Notes: a model not told the origin generated them from the sequence alone. A stretch of DNA of 64,000 nucleotides from Pseudorhizobium banfieldiae (GCF_000967425.1 NZ_FO082821.1:258265-322264), one strand, 5' to 3'; counted from the stretch's first letter, positions 43,367 to 52,618 are shown. Translations and numbers: made by a program.

Positions 43367-44197
43367 TTATGCCGCCACCATCATTGGTGCCAGCGCGTTG
43401 AAGTAGGCCTGATCCGGCGTCTGCCGGTCAAGGGATGAATGTGGGCGTCTGGCGTTGTAAAAGGTCAGATATCGGCCAATGCCGACGCGGGCCTCGGACA
43501 CAGTCTTGTAGGCATGGAGGTAGACTTCCTCATATTTGATCGAACGCCAGAGCCGCTCGACGAAGACATTGTCCCGCCACGCGCCCTTGCCATCCATCGA
43601 GATGGCGATCTCCGCCTTCTTCAGCACGGCAGTGAAGTCGATGGAGGTGAACTGCGATCCCTGATCCGTATTGAAGATATCGGGCTTGCCATAACGAGCA
43701 AGTGCCTCTTCGACGGCTTCGATGCAGAAGGCTGCTTCCATTGTGATCGACAGCCGCCATGACAGGACCTTCCGGCTGAACCAGTCGACGACGGCGCAGA
43801 GATAGACGAAGCCCCGCGCCATCGGAACATATGTCAGGTCCATCGCCCAGACCTGGTTGGGTCTCGTGACCGCCAGCTTGCGCAGAAGATAGGGGTAGAT
43901 TTTGTGCCCAGGCGCTGGTTTCGAGGTGTTTGGGCGGCGATAGATCGCCTCAATGCCCATCTTCTTCATCAGCGTGGCGACGTGCAGCCGCCCAGCTTCC
44001 AGCCCTTCTCCTCTTAAGAGCCCTTGCAACATCCGACTTCCCGCGAACGGGTAGTCGAGATGCAGTTCATCGATCCGCCGCATCAGGGCAAGGTCGCCAT
44101 CAGGCGCCGGACGTGGAGAATAGTAGACGCTGCCACGGCTGAAGCCGAGAAGCTTCGCCTGGCGCACCACGGATAGCTTGTGCTCGCGGACGATCAT
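43367..44197 (-). CDS. IS3-family transposase OrfB
   Basis: 276 residues with the rve integrase core: NQVWAMDLTYVPMARGFVYL (first Asp), YGKPDIFNTDQGSQFTS (second Asp), and the Glu in RRPHSSLDRQTPDQAYF / VFVERLWRSIKYEEVYL. The N-terminal HTH-like segment is VVRQAKLLGFSRGSVYYSPR. It starts inside the orfA stop (ATGA). Confidence 0.93.
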   Translation of the reverse strand: MIVREHKLSVVRQAKLLGFSRGSVYYSPRPAPDGDLALMRRIDELHLDYPFAGSRMLQGLLRGEGLEAGRLHVATLMKKMGIEAIYRRPNTSKPAPGHKIYPYLLRKLAVTRPNQVWAMDLTYVPMARGFVYLCAVVDWFSRKVLSWRLSITMEAAFCIEAVEEALARYGKPDIFNTDQGSQFTSIDFTAVLKKAEIAISMDGKGAWRDNVFVERLWRSIKYEEVYLHAYKTVSEARVGIGRYLTFYNARRPHSSLDRQTPDQAYFNALAPMMVAA

Positions 44198-44505
44198 TTC
44201 TTTCCGCCCAGCAATCCCGCCTTGCCGAGCGCACCGGATAAAAAATCATTCTCCAGTGTCAGTTCGCCGATCTTGGCGTGCAGCGTTTTGACGTCGACGG
44301 TCGGACCCGCTGGTTCCGTCCTCGTTCCATCGCCGAAAACGCCTGTCGCCCCCTCAAGAAGCTGGTCTTTCCACTGTTTGATCTGGTTGGCGTGCACGTC
44401 GAACTGCTGGGACAATTCCACCAGCGTCTGCTCACCTCGAATGGCGGCGAGCGCCACCTTTGCCTTGAAAGCCGGGCTGTGGTTCCGGCGGGGTCGTCTC
44501 GTCAT
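44194..44505 (-). CDS. IS3-family transposase OrfA
   Basis: 103 residues from the ATG at 44505, with GGAGAG upstream. HTH: VALAAIRGEQTLVELSQQFD, then VHANQIKQWKDQLLEG. A leucine-zipper-like C-terminus follows (LHAKIGELTLENDFLSGALG). It binds the IS ends and is normally fused to OrfB by frameshifting. Confidence 0.92.
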   Translation of the reverse strand: MTRRPRRNHSPAFKAKVALAAIRGEQTLVELSQQFDVHANQIKQWKDQLLEGATGVFGDGTRTEPAGPTVDVKTLHAKIGELTLENDFLSGALGKAGLLGGKK

Positions 44506-46307
44506 GGTCTCTCCTGTTCCCGGCATCTAAGCCGAAGTCAGGCAGAAATTCCACTTATCCTAGCTGTGCAGATTTCCCGAGCCACCTCTGTTAGTGGCTC
44601 CGACGACGATGACACCTTCCGTCTTCGCCGCACCGTCGAGGAGTTCGAGAAGCCGGTTGATCAGCGAGGTCCAGTAGTCATCATAGTGCTTCCCGGTGTT
44701 TCTGCCGCGGCTGCCGATATTGTCGAGCTCGTCGATGAAGAGGATGCAGGGTGCCCTCCTCGTCGCCGCCGCGAAGGTCGCGGTGATGCACTTCAGTACA
44801 TCGCCGAGATAGCCCGGCTCGAGCCATGTCGCGACCGAGGTGGCGACCAGCGGCACCTGGAGCGAATTGCAGAGTGCTCGCGCAAAGGTCGTCTTGCCCG
44901 TGCCAGGCGGTCCGGAGAGTAGAAGTCTTGTGCTCATCTCCGACCAGTCGAGCTGACCCTCCCGCCAGAGGTTCAGGTCTTCCTTTAGATCGACAGCCCA
45001 CTGCCGCGCTTCGCCGTACCCGGTGAGCTTGTCGACGCGTAGCGGCCGCCGGGGTGGCCGGGGCTTGAGGCGCTTTCCTGTCCCCTGCCCTTCCGCTTCC
45101 ATGACCTCCAGCGGTTCCGGCTCGATCACCTCACCCGCCAGGGCACCTGCCTTCCCTTTACCCGACGCGCCTGATCTGCCTGTGGAGGATAGTCCTTCGG
45201 TCCAGCTTTCCTCGCCGTCCTCTTCCTTGACGCTGCCGCGGTTTCTCTCCGCAAGCTCGCCAAGCAGGCGGACCACCTCCGCAACATGTCTCCCCGGTCG
45301 AACTGCCAGCGCCAGATCATCCAGCCCAAGTCCCATTGGGTCGAACTTCATGCCCTCCATGACCTTCAAAGACCGCTTTGGCGCAATGCCAAGGCAGACC
45401 AGCAGGAGTTCGGCGATCAGTTCCCGGTCGATCGGCGGGCCTACCAGAGCCAGATCAGGTGTCCGCGCCACCAGCGGAAGTGCCGTGCCCGGTGCCTCGT
45501 CGGCAATCACCAGTGGCCGGTCTGCCGCAAGCAGGACATCCGCGATGTAGCGCCGCAGGGACAGCTCGTTCGCCTTGCGCGCCTCCTGCCCCGACAGCGT
45601 CGCGATCTTCCTGTGCGGGCGCGATCGCCACTTCTCGTTATAGCGACCGGAAATCCCTGGACCCTTCATCACGTCGGATAGGACGCATCGCGACGGGATG
45701 ATCAGGCTCTCTTCCAACTGCATGCCGAAGCGCCGCTCGAACTGACCGATCGGAACGCTGATGGAGAGGCAGGGTGACGAGCCGCGCAGAACCTTCAGAA
45801 GCGCCTGAACGTCATCGACGCTGTTCCCAACAGCTCGAGCCACAAGCAGTGCCACGGCCACCTGAACCGGATTAGGCCTCGGCAGATGTTCGCGAAGCAG
45901 CGCCAGCAGCCGGATCGTTGCCAGCCGGCGTTCTCGATCTGCCAGTCCATCCTCCACCGACGCTCCTGCGGTAGAAGGCTCGGCATCACAGATGTCCTGC
46001 AGCGCCCGGACGACAGGGTGTTCGGTCTGATGGCTGAAGTCATACATCTCCGTCTCGTCCGGAGGCGCGATCGGTCTTGCCCGCTGGAGTGCCCTGGCGA
46101 CCGCTGCTCGATCCTTGGCCGGATCGCCGGTGAGGAGAGCCATGGCAGCGTCGGTGATGCTCCAGGCGGTTCCGCTGTCCTCGCTGTCATCGACGAACCG
46201 TGACGTGAGGAGCTCCACCACGGCGGCGCTCTCGTAGAGGTCCAGCGCGGCCCGGCGACGGATACGCCTGAGGAGATAGCGGCTGATGCGGTCGGTGACG
46301 GTTTCCA

Positions 46308-46688
46308 TTACATCCCCTCCCCGTCCCTGGTCGCCGAACCGACGATATGGAGACGGCCGTTCCCCTCCAGCCAGTCACGGACCACCCGTGCAGTGGGATC
46401 ACCCTGGTCGCAGAGTTCGAGCAGCCACTTGCGCATCTGCGGCGGCAGCGACGTGAGCGAACGGCCTTTGCGCCGGGCAAAGCGGATGGCGGTGCCGATG
46501 ACCGTCTCGGCGAACTCCTGCTGCGCCTCGGAGGACGCCCCACCCGACGGTGTTGCGATGGCCAGAGCGATTGCTTGCGCAGCCGGCGCAGGTGCTGAGG
46601 AAGGACCGGCTTGCTTCCTACGAAACGAATTCGGTTCGGAGCCGGTGGCTCCACGGCGGGGAAATGCGATGATGTTCGATGTCGTCAC
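46308..46688 (-). CDS. Small cassette protein B, unknown function
   Basis: 126 residues from a GTG at 46688, with AAGGGAGA upstream; no ATG is available before residue 84. It has an Ala/Pro-rich N-terminus and a helical C-terminal half with SLPPQMRKWLLELCDQGDPT, which aligns to the same segment of the 167-residue protein of cassette A. Its stop overlaps the ATPase start (TAATG), the same coupling as in cassette A. Confidence 0.7.
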   Translation of the reverse strand: MTTSNIIAFPRRGATGSEPNSFRRKQAGPSSAPAPAAQAIALAIATPSGGASSEAQQEFAETVIGTAIRFARRKGRSLTSLPPQMRKWLLELCDQGDPTARVVRDWLEGNGRLHIVGSATRDGEGM

Positions 46689-46775
46689 GGCAGACGTCTC
46701 CCTTGCGACCGGCCCAAGGGGGCGGCGCGATCATGTCTCAGTCGTTGTGGGTTCAGGTGTGGGCGAGCTTGCACG

Positions 46776-47669
46776 CTAACCGGTCCTGGCAATGGGGATG
46801 CGGGCAAACCCGAAGCGGACGATCCCGTCGGGAGGTGGATCGGTGTCTGATCCAGCCGTGGCAGGCGTATCATTTGCCTGGGTCGGCGAGGCAGCGGCTG
46901 CGGACACTCCCCTGCCCTCAATGCCACCACTCACGCTCTGGAGCGCCTGCTTCCAGTTCTGCTCGATCCGGTCGCGGAACGCCTGTTGGAGAGACTTCAT
47001 CATCTCGCCTGCACCCGTAACTTCCAGCAGGTGATCGAGATGCGAAAGCGGCCAGACGCCACCCTCGATGTCGGTCCGCTGGTTCTCCGCATTGAGGATG
47101 ACGACGCGGACGTCCTCCGCAACTAGCCGGCGGTGCTCCTTGTAGAGGAGGTCTGGCACGATCAGCGACGCCGCCAGCATGCGGGTCTTCAGATCAGTGA
47201 TGCGCGAGGTCTCGTAGGAATTGAGGCTCCGCTTGACTTCCACGACATGCGCTACATGCGTTTTGCGGTTGAGGACGATGAGGTCGGGCGCATAGCTCTT
47301 GCGTCCGCTGCAGTCGGCGTCGAGCGTCAGCGACCGGTATTGAGCGGGTCGGTTCATCTCCACCAGCTCGACGGCAGCCTTGCTCACCGGCAGCCGGATA
47401 TTCTGCGTCAGCACCACGAGGTCGGGATTGAACCCGGTGAGCATGGCGATGCCGCGCTCGAGCAGCCGCCCCTCATGCGATGGAACGGATCGTACGATGG
47501 TCCCGACAGTATCGAGGCTGGTGTTCAGCCCAGTCGCGATCGCGTCGACAGAGAAGACGGCATGCGCGAGCTCCTCAACGAGCGCATCGAAGCGAGGCCT
47601 CACCTCATCAGTGTCGATGCGGTGGGTATAGGTGGGCGTGTCTGCCTGCGGCAGCTTGGTGATGGTCAT
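46776..47669 (-). CDS. PD-(D/E)XK nuclease-like protein, cassette B
   Basis: 297 residues from the ATG at 47669, with AGGAGA upstream. The core YAPDLIVLNRKTHVAHVVEV with KRSLN gives P128-D129, E144 and K146, the same PD-x(n)-(D/E)xK layout as the paralogue in cassette A. Shared features outside the core include EGRLLE in the N-terminal half and WPLSHLDHLLEVTGAGE near the C-terminus (WSLSRLDDLLGVSGAGS in A). It remains intact although its ATPase partner is broken. Confidence 0.7.
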   Translation of the reverse strand: MTITKLPQADTPTYTHRIDTDEVRPRFDALVEELAHAVFSVDAIATGLNTSLDTVGTIVRSVPSHEGRLLERGIAMLTGFNPDLVVLTQNIRLPVSKAAVELVEMNRPAQYRSLTLDADCSGRKSYAPDLIVLNRKTHVAHVVEVKRSLNSYETSRITDLKTRMLAASLIVPDLLYKEHRRLVAEDVRVVILNAENQRTDIEGGVWPLSHLDHLLEVTGAGEMMKSLQQAFRDRIEQNWKQALQSVSGGIEGRGVSAAAASPTQANDTPATAGSDTDPPPDGIVRFGFARIPIARTG

Positions 47670-47728
47670 CTATGTCTCCTGGATATGATCGAAACCGACA
47701 GCCACACAGGACGAGCGCCGTCATCGAT

Positions 47729-47745
47729 GCGGAAATTATTTCCGC
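47729..47745. promoter_or_regulatory. Palindrome upstream of cassette B
   Basis: GCGGAAAT-T-ATTTCCGC is a perfect 17-bp palindrome 60 bp before the cassette B nuclease-like gene. It is a good operator candidate; a free-standing hairpin is also possible. Confidence 0.4.
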
Positions 47746-48975
47746 CTACGGCTCACGAGAACGGGGCTGCTCGAAGGTCGCGCTTGCTCGCTACCGGTGG
47801 ATCGGTTGATCCGAGTGGTTACGGATGCCGCAGCTCGCGTGGGAGCAGCGGGCCGTCAGCGATCGGCGAGACGCCTGCACAGGAACTCCGGTTTCAACAG
47901 GAGATGGAAGTGACATGGCTTCCCCAATGTGCGGGGAGAGGTTAAGCGTCGACATAGCCCAAGGCCTTTCATGAGAAGGTTGCGGGTCAGGCCCTCGTTG
48001 GTGTTCCTAGCACCGGCGGGGGCCGCTAAGTGTCTGCTGTGACTTCAGTTTCAGTTGACAAATGATACCTAGTCCGGAACAGAGCCTGCAGCAAGTCGAC
48101 AGAACACACCCGGAACGGAAGAGCCCGCGTATGGTTAACGGGGGACGCGCGTTCATTATCCTGAGTATATTGCAAGGCTAATCTGGCGTGGGATGACGAC
48201 CACGCAGCTTGTGCCTATCTAGCGTGGAGCGGCCCTCTCTGGGTGGACGCGGAGAAGGTGATCCGCTCCAAGTTTGACAGCCGTGCACTTTGGCGCAAAT
48301 GATTGATCGAGCAGTCTATTTTTAATTCAACGGGCTAGGCGCCCTTACTCGAACCATGTCAGCCTATAGGGTGTTCTATAGCGCTATGGCGTTAGAGCCC
48401 AAACGACCTCAGCTGCATAGGTGCTGGAGAATGGGTTTTTGGTACCAAGGGAAGTTGAAAGCTTAGGTGCAGGCGGAGAAAGGAAAGGGTGCGGGGGCTG
48501 CCATTGGCATGTCGCATTGGGCCGGACCATCAAGGTAAATGCGCTCACGGTGTCGCCGGTAAACCGCGCAGTGGTTTCGGCGTGGTCGGAGACGTATCGG
48601 AAATGAGGGTGAAGCTCTGCCTCCGCTGCCGCGGGTACGAGGCAAACCATTTTCGCTCAATTCTGCGAAGCCAAAACACGATTTGGTTGAGGAAACTCCG
48701 AGCCACGTTAGAATAAGAAACGCAATAAGCACCGCTAGCGCGTCGAGACATGTTCTCTGCCTCCTGGGAAATATGGCGCGTAGCCTAAGCCGTGCGTAGC
48801 CACTTCTCTTCTGCTATGTTCGCAGAATTGATTGCTACTGCGACTACCGGCCTGTGCGCTTGCCAGGCTTTACCCTCTGTTAACGAAAAACTTCTTGCTG
48901 AGAATCACAGAATCGGGCCTTAATCCCGGTTATGAATGGATTTGCTCCAAAAAAGCGTTATTCCGGATGCTGAGA
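47746..48975. other. Non-coding stretch between cassette B and repABC-2
   Basis: About 1.2 kb in which short open frames on both strands lack ribosome sites and recognisable products. The right part must hold the repABC-2 promoter. A CGGG-CCCG inverted repeat lies near 48917-48933. No CRISPR, tRNA or IS end is visible. Confidence 0.4.
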
Positions 48976-50181
48976 ATGAACCTGATGCCCGAGCACGGAT
49001 TCGAGATGGACTTCGACGAAGAAATCCTTCGGCAAGGTGAACTGATTTCGGACAAGCTCAATTTGCTCCGCCTTGAACAGTATCCGCCGAATGCGGAGAA
49101 AGGTCTACGTCTGTTCACGTCAGCTGAAGTCGCGGACTTTCTAGGTGTTACGCAGAACCATATAAAGAAGCTTCATCTCGAGGGGAAGGGGCCATCCCCC
49201 GAAGTCTCTTCCTCTGGGCGGCGGTCTTATACCGCCCAGCAGATGATGGAGTTGCGGCATTATCTCGACAAACATGGCCGCTCTGATTTCAAGCGTTATG
49301 TGCCTCACCGGCGGCATGGTGAAGCGTTGCAGGTTGTCTCTGTGGTCAATTTCAAAGGGGGCTCTGGTAAGACAACCACAGCGGCGCATCTTGCGCAGTA
49401 TCTAGCGCTCACCGGTCATCGGGTTCTGGCGATCGATCTCGACCCCCAAGCCTCCCTTACGTCGCTACATGGCATTCAACCCGAGCTTGACAAGAACCCG
49501 TCGCTCTATGAGGCCCTACGCTATGATGATCGGAGGATCTCAATCAAGGAGGTCATACGATCAACCAATTTTCCCAACCTTGATATAGTTCCGGCGAATC
49601 TTGAACTTCAAGAGTACGAATATGAGACGCCCTTGGCGGCCTCGAACAGGAGCTCGCCAGAAGGCAGGTTGTTCTTCACACGGATATCGTCGGCACTCAA
49701 TGAGGTCGATGACCGCTATGATGTCGTTGTCATCGATTGTCCGCCTCAGCTTGGCTATCTCACGCTAACATCGCTGACCGCCTCGACTTCGGTGTTGATC
49801 ACCATTCACCCGCAGATGCTAGATGTTATGTCAATGAGCCAGTTTTTGCTCATGCTGGGCGGCATCTTACAGTCAATTAAGGGTGCGGGAGCTGCGGTCA
49901 AGTTGAAATGGTTTCGGTACTTGGTAACCCGATACGAGCCGACAGATGTCCCTCAGCAGCAGATGGTCGGTTTCCTTCAGGCGATGTTTAGCAAGAATAT
50001 GCTGAAGAACCAGATGTTGAAGTCTACTGCGATAGCAGATGCTGGGATAACCAAGCAGACAGTTTATGAAATCGAGAAGTCACAATTCACCCGTTCGACT
50101 TACGAGCGAGCTTTGGAGAGCCTTAACGCCGTGAATGGCGAAGTCATGTCACTGATTCATAAAGCGTGGGGCCGCAAATGA
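48976..50181 (+). CDS. repA: RepA partition ATPase of repABC cassette 2
   Basis: 401 residues if it starts at the ATG at 48976; ATGs at 48967, 48985 and 49006 are also possible and the ribosome site is weak. HTH: TSAEVADFLGVTQNHIKKLH (about 48-67). ATPase: VVNFKGGSGKTTTAAHLAQY (KGGSGKTT at 127-134), AIDLDPQASLT and VVIDCPPQLGYLTLT. It is clearly homologous to, but well diverged from, the cassette 1 RepA, so the two were not made by recent duplication. Confidence 0.94.
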   Translation: MNLMPEHGFEMDFDEEILRQGELISDKLNLLRLEQYPPNAEKGLRLFTSAEVADFLGVTQNHIKKLHLEGKGPSPEVSSSGRRSYTAQQMMELRHYLDKHGRSDFKRYVPHRRHGEALQVVSVVNFKGGSGKTTTAAHLAQYLALTGHRVLAIDLDPQASLTSLHGIQPELDKNPSLYEALRYDDRRISIKEVIRSTNFPNLDIVPANLELQEYEYETPLAASNRSSPEGRLFFTRISSALNEVDDRYDVVVIDCPPQLGYLTLTSLTASTSVLITIHPQMLDVMSMSQFLLMLGGILQSIKGAGAAVKLKWFRYLVTRYEPTDVPQQQMVGFLQAMFSKNMLKNQMLKSTAIADAGITKQTVYEIEKSQFTRSTYERALESLNAVNGEVMSLIHKAWGRK

Positions 50182-50194
50182 GCTTTTGCACGGC

Positions 50195-50208
50195 TGTCAA
50201 AAATGACA
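50195..50208. promoter_or_regulatory. Inverted repeat between repA and repB, candidate parS
   Basis: TGTCA-AAAA-TGACA lies in the 72-nt gap between repA and repB. In some repABC plasmids the centromere is in this gap. Here the genes do not overlap, unlike in cassette 1. Confidence 0.35.
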
Positions 50209-50253
50209 TTTTCTCCATTTACTTCAAAGACCTAATGTTTGCAGGAGGTGGTG

Positions 50254-51249
50254 ATGGCTAGAAAAAATCTACTGGCAAGCGTGACCGCTACTCTCGGCGG
50301 AGAGGTTGCGCCGTCGGAAGCACGTTCTGACTATACGAAGCGCGGGGCATCGCGATCCATGCTCCAGTCATTGGATGAGATGGCTGAAGCGAGCCTGCGC
50401 CTGATTGAGGGTGAGACCGTCGTTTCTATCGATCCCGGTCTTCTTGAGGGATCGTTCCTCGCAGATCGAATTGGTGAGGAAGCTGAAGAGTTCCACGCTC
50501 TCAAAGTTGCGATTGAGACAAGCGGTCAATCCACGCCCATCTTAGTTCGGCCACATCCTAATGACGCCGGCCGCTATCAGATCATCTATGGTCATCGCCG
50601 AGCCAAGGCTGCCCGCGAGCTAGGTATTCAGGTTCGCGCGGTCGTGAAACAGATGGCCGATATCGAGCATATTATTGCTCAGGGTCAGGAGAACACCGCT
50701 CGAGCAGACTTAACCTTCATTGAGAAAGCTCTCTTTGCGAAGAAACTGCTTTCACGAGGTATGAAAAAAGACGTGGCGAAGGCGGCACTGACCGTCGACG
50801 ACACAGTTCTTTCTAGGATGCTTTCGGTCGTCGAGATTGTACCCGAGCCGGTTATGGAAGCTGTTGGAGCAGGGAAAGGTATCGGCCGGGACCGGTGGGA
50901 GGAGCTGAAGAAGTTGGTCGCGCTTCCTGCTGGAGCCGCCCGAGCTATTGAGTTCGTGGCCACTGACGAGTTCAAATGTGCGCAGGGGGGAGGAGAGGCC
51001 TTTAATCTGTTGCTCGCTCACCTGAAGTCGTCTGGACGGAAGCCGAGGAAACTAAAGGCGGCGCGAGCGGTCCAAGCTTGGTCTCATCCTTCCAATTCGA
51101 TCATCGTGACTCCTAAATCCAAACCGAACGGCTTCGTACTAGATCTGTCAGAGAAGGACGCGAACCCTTTTGGCGAGTGGATCACGCAGAACCTGGACGG
51201 CCTCTACGAGGCTTTCAGGGAGTCTAGGAAAAGTTCAACAGGAGACTAA
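50254..51249 (+). CDS. repB: RepB centromere-binding partition protein of cassette 2
   Basis: 331 residues from the ATG at 50254, with AGGAGG about 8 nt upstream. The ParB core includes QSTPILVRPHPNDAGRYQII, YGHRRAKAARELGIQVRAVV and QGQENTARADLTFIEKALFA. The HTH region is KDVAKAALTVDDTVLSRMLS. It is diverged from the RepB of cassette 1 in the C-terminal half, which would let the two recognise different parS sites. Confidence 0.94.
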   Translation: MARKNLLASVTATLGGEVAPSEARSDYTKRGASRSMLQSLDEMAEASLRLIEGETVVSIDPGLLEGSFLADRIGEEAEEFHALKVAIETSGQSTPILVRPHPNDAGRYQIIYGHRRAKAARELGIQVRAVVKQMADIEHIIAQGQENTARADLTFIEKALFAKKLLSRGMKKDVAKAALTVDDTVLSRMLSVVEIVPEPVMEAVGAGKGIGRDRWEELKKLVALPAGAARAIEFVATDEFKCAQGGGEAFNLLLAHLKSSGRKPRKLKAARAVQAWSHPSNSIIVTPKSKPNGFVLDLSEKDANPFGEWITQNLDGLYEAFRESRKSSTGD

Positions 51250-51310
51250 AACCGCAAAAGAAAAAGGCCCCCAACGGCGTTACCCGTGGAAGCCCTTCTC
51301 GATCTGTAGC
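51250..51310 (-). ncRNA. Antisense RNA (ctRNA) between repB and repC, cassette 2
   Basis: On the minus strand, TTGACT (51345-51340) and GATTCT (51322-51317), 17 bp apart, form a promoter. A GC-rich stem (AAGGGCTTCC to GGGGGCCTT) and TTTTTCTTTT end the transcript near 51252. It is the expected regulator of repC-2. The ends are inferred. Confidence 0.65.
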
Positions 51311-51403
51311 AAGTTGAGAATCGCACTTCCTCGAATCACAGTCAAGAGTCTTGGCGCCGTTTTGGTGAGCGGATTTCTTTTGCCCAACTAAAGGTGAAAG
51401 ACA

Positions 51404-52618
51404 ATGCAGGTTGGAAGTGTGACGACGCCCTTTGGGCGGCGGCCGATGACGCTTGCCATGCTGGCAGCGCAGGTGGCGACAAAGGACGTCAGGGACGACG
51501 CTTGCGTCGACAAGTGGAAGCTTTACAGGGCGCTGTGTGAGGCACGAGGCAAGCTGGGGATCACCGATCGGGCCCTGACGGTCTTGAACGCGCTCCTTTC
51601 GTTTTATCCTAAGCAGGAGCTGAGTCAGGAGCAGGGACTGATCGTCTTCCCTTCGAACGCCCAGCTCTCGCTGCGAGCGAACGGCATGCCGGAGGCGACG
51701 CTTCGGCGGCACCTTGCTGTGCTGGTAAGCGCGGGGCTTCTGATCCGCAAGGACAGCGCCAATGGCAAGCGGTATGCAAGACGTGACGGAGAAGGCAGAC
51801 TTGATGAGGCTTTCGGGTTTTCGCTGGCACCGCTTGTGGCGCGTGCAGAGGAGATAGAATTCAAGGCTGCCGAGGTCATTGCGGAGCGCCTGCAACTACA
51901 GCGGCTTCGTGAGCAGTTGACGATCTGCCGCCGCGACGTGGTCAAGCTGATCGAGACGGCTTTGGATGAGGGTGCGCCTGGCAATTGGGATGCAATCCAC
52001 CAGGATTACAGAGCCGTCATGGCCTCGCTGCCGAGGAATTCGGGTGTGCAACAGGTGACAGAAACATTGGGCCGCATGGAGGAACTACGGAGTAACATCG
52101 TCATCCGATTGGAAAAGCTGGCAAATGTTCGAAAAACGAGCGGCAATGCCTATCAAAGTGAGCGGCACATACAGAATTCAAAACCCGACTCTATTTCTGA
52201 ACTTGAACCAAGCTCTCGAAATGAGCTGGGGGCAAAACCTGAGGAAGAGCCGCGGCGTGAACCCGAGCCGTTGAAGCCTTTTCCCTTGGGTATGGTGTTG
52301 CGTGCTTGCCCCGACATCTCCGCCTATGGACCTGGCGGCGCGATCTCCAGCTGGCGCGACATGATGAGCGCGGCGGTGGTGGTGCGATCAATGCTGGGTG
52401 TTAGTCCTTCAGCCTATCAGGAAGCCTGCGAGGTGATGGGTCCCGAGAATGCGGCGACTGCGATGGCCTGCATCCTGGAGAAGGGGGGGCAGATCAACTC
52501 GGCCGGCGGCTATCTGCGCGACCTGACCCGTAAGGCGAGCCGCGGCGAGTTTTCGCTCGGACCGATGCTGATGGCATTGCTGCGGACTGCAGGCCTCGAA
52601 GTCAGACGCGTCTCATGA
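51404..52618 (+). CDS. repC: RepC replication initiator of cassette 2
   Basis: 404 residues: VTTPFGRRPMTLAMLAAQVA, DKWKLYRALCEARGKLGITD, then the winged-helix part VFPSNAQLSLRANGMPEATL with RRHLAVLVSAGLLIRKDSAN and GKRYARRDGEG. The C-terminal end is GEFSLGPMLMALL. It initiates replication at an internal origin. The linker around residues 240-300 differs in length and sequence from cassette 1. Confidence 0.95.
   Translation: MQVGSVTTPFGRRPMTLAMLAAQVATKDVRDDACVDKWKLYRALCEARGKLGITDRALTVLNALLSFYPKQELSQEQGLIVFPSNAQLSLRANGMPEATLRRHLAVLVSAGLLIRKDSANGKRYARRDGEGRLDEAFGFSLAPLVARAEEIEFKAAEVIAERLQLQRLREQLTICRRDVVKLIETALDEGAPGNWDAIHQDYRAVMASLPRNSGVQQVTETLGRMEELRSNIVIRLEKLANVRKTSGNAYQSERHIQNSKPDSISELEPSSRNELGAKPEEEPRREPEPLKPFPLGMVLRACPDISAYGPGGAISSWRDMMSAAVVVRSMLGVSPSAYQEACEVMGPENAATAMACILEKGGQINSAGGYLRDLTRKASRGEFSLGPMLMALLRTAGLEVRRVS

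Larger units (their letters stand above)
43306..44588 (-). mobile_element. IS3-family insertion sequence
   Basis: A 1283-bp element with terminal repeats AGAGGTGGCTCGG plus a matching TCTG-x-ACAG further in, and a 3-bp target duplication GTT (43303-43305 and 44589-44591). It contains orfA and orfB with a 4-nt overlap, both open. It is inserted in the cassette B ATPase gene. Confidence 0.9.
43259..46308 (-). pseudogene. Cassette B AAA+ ATPase gene, disrupted by an IS3-family element and truncated
   Basis: The main part reads from the ATG at 46308: an N-terminal degenerate AAA-like half (RPLVIADEAPGTALPLVART, then LGLDDLALAVRPGRHVAEVV), then LLSGPPGTGKTTFARALCNS, ILFIDELDNIGSRG and VIVVGATN. 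Here the IS3 element (43306-44588, GTT target duplication) is inserted. After it the frame resumes in phase as LPDNIDPALLRSGR, the expected second region of homology, and is then cut by the IS6 remnant at 43258. As it stands, translation adds about eight IS-derived residues and stops at 44560. No M41 gene follows. Confidence 0.85.

Noticed and set aside
47133..47945. 270-codon plus-strand open frame
   Set aside because: Antisense of the cassette B nuclease-like gene; composition and lack of ribosome site argue against it.
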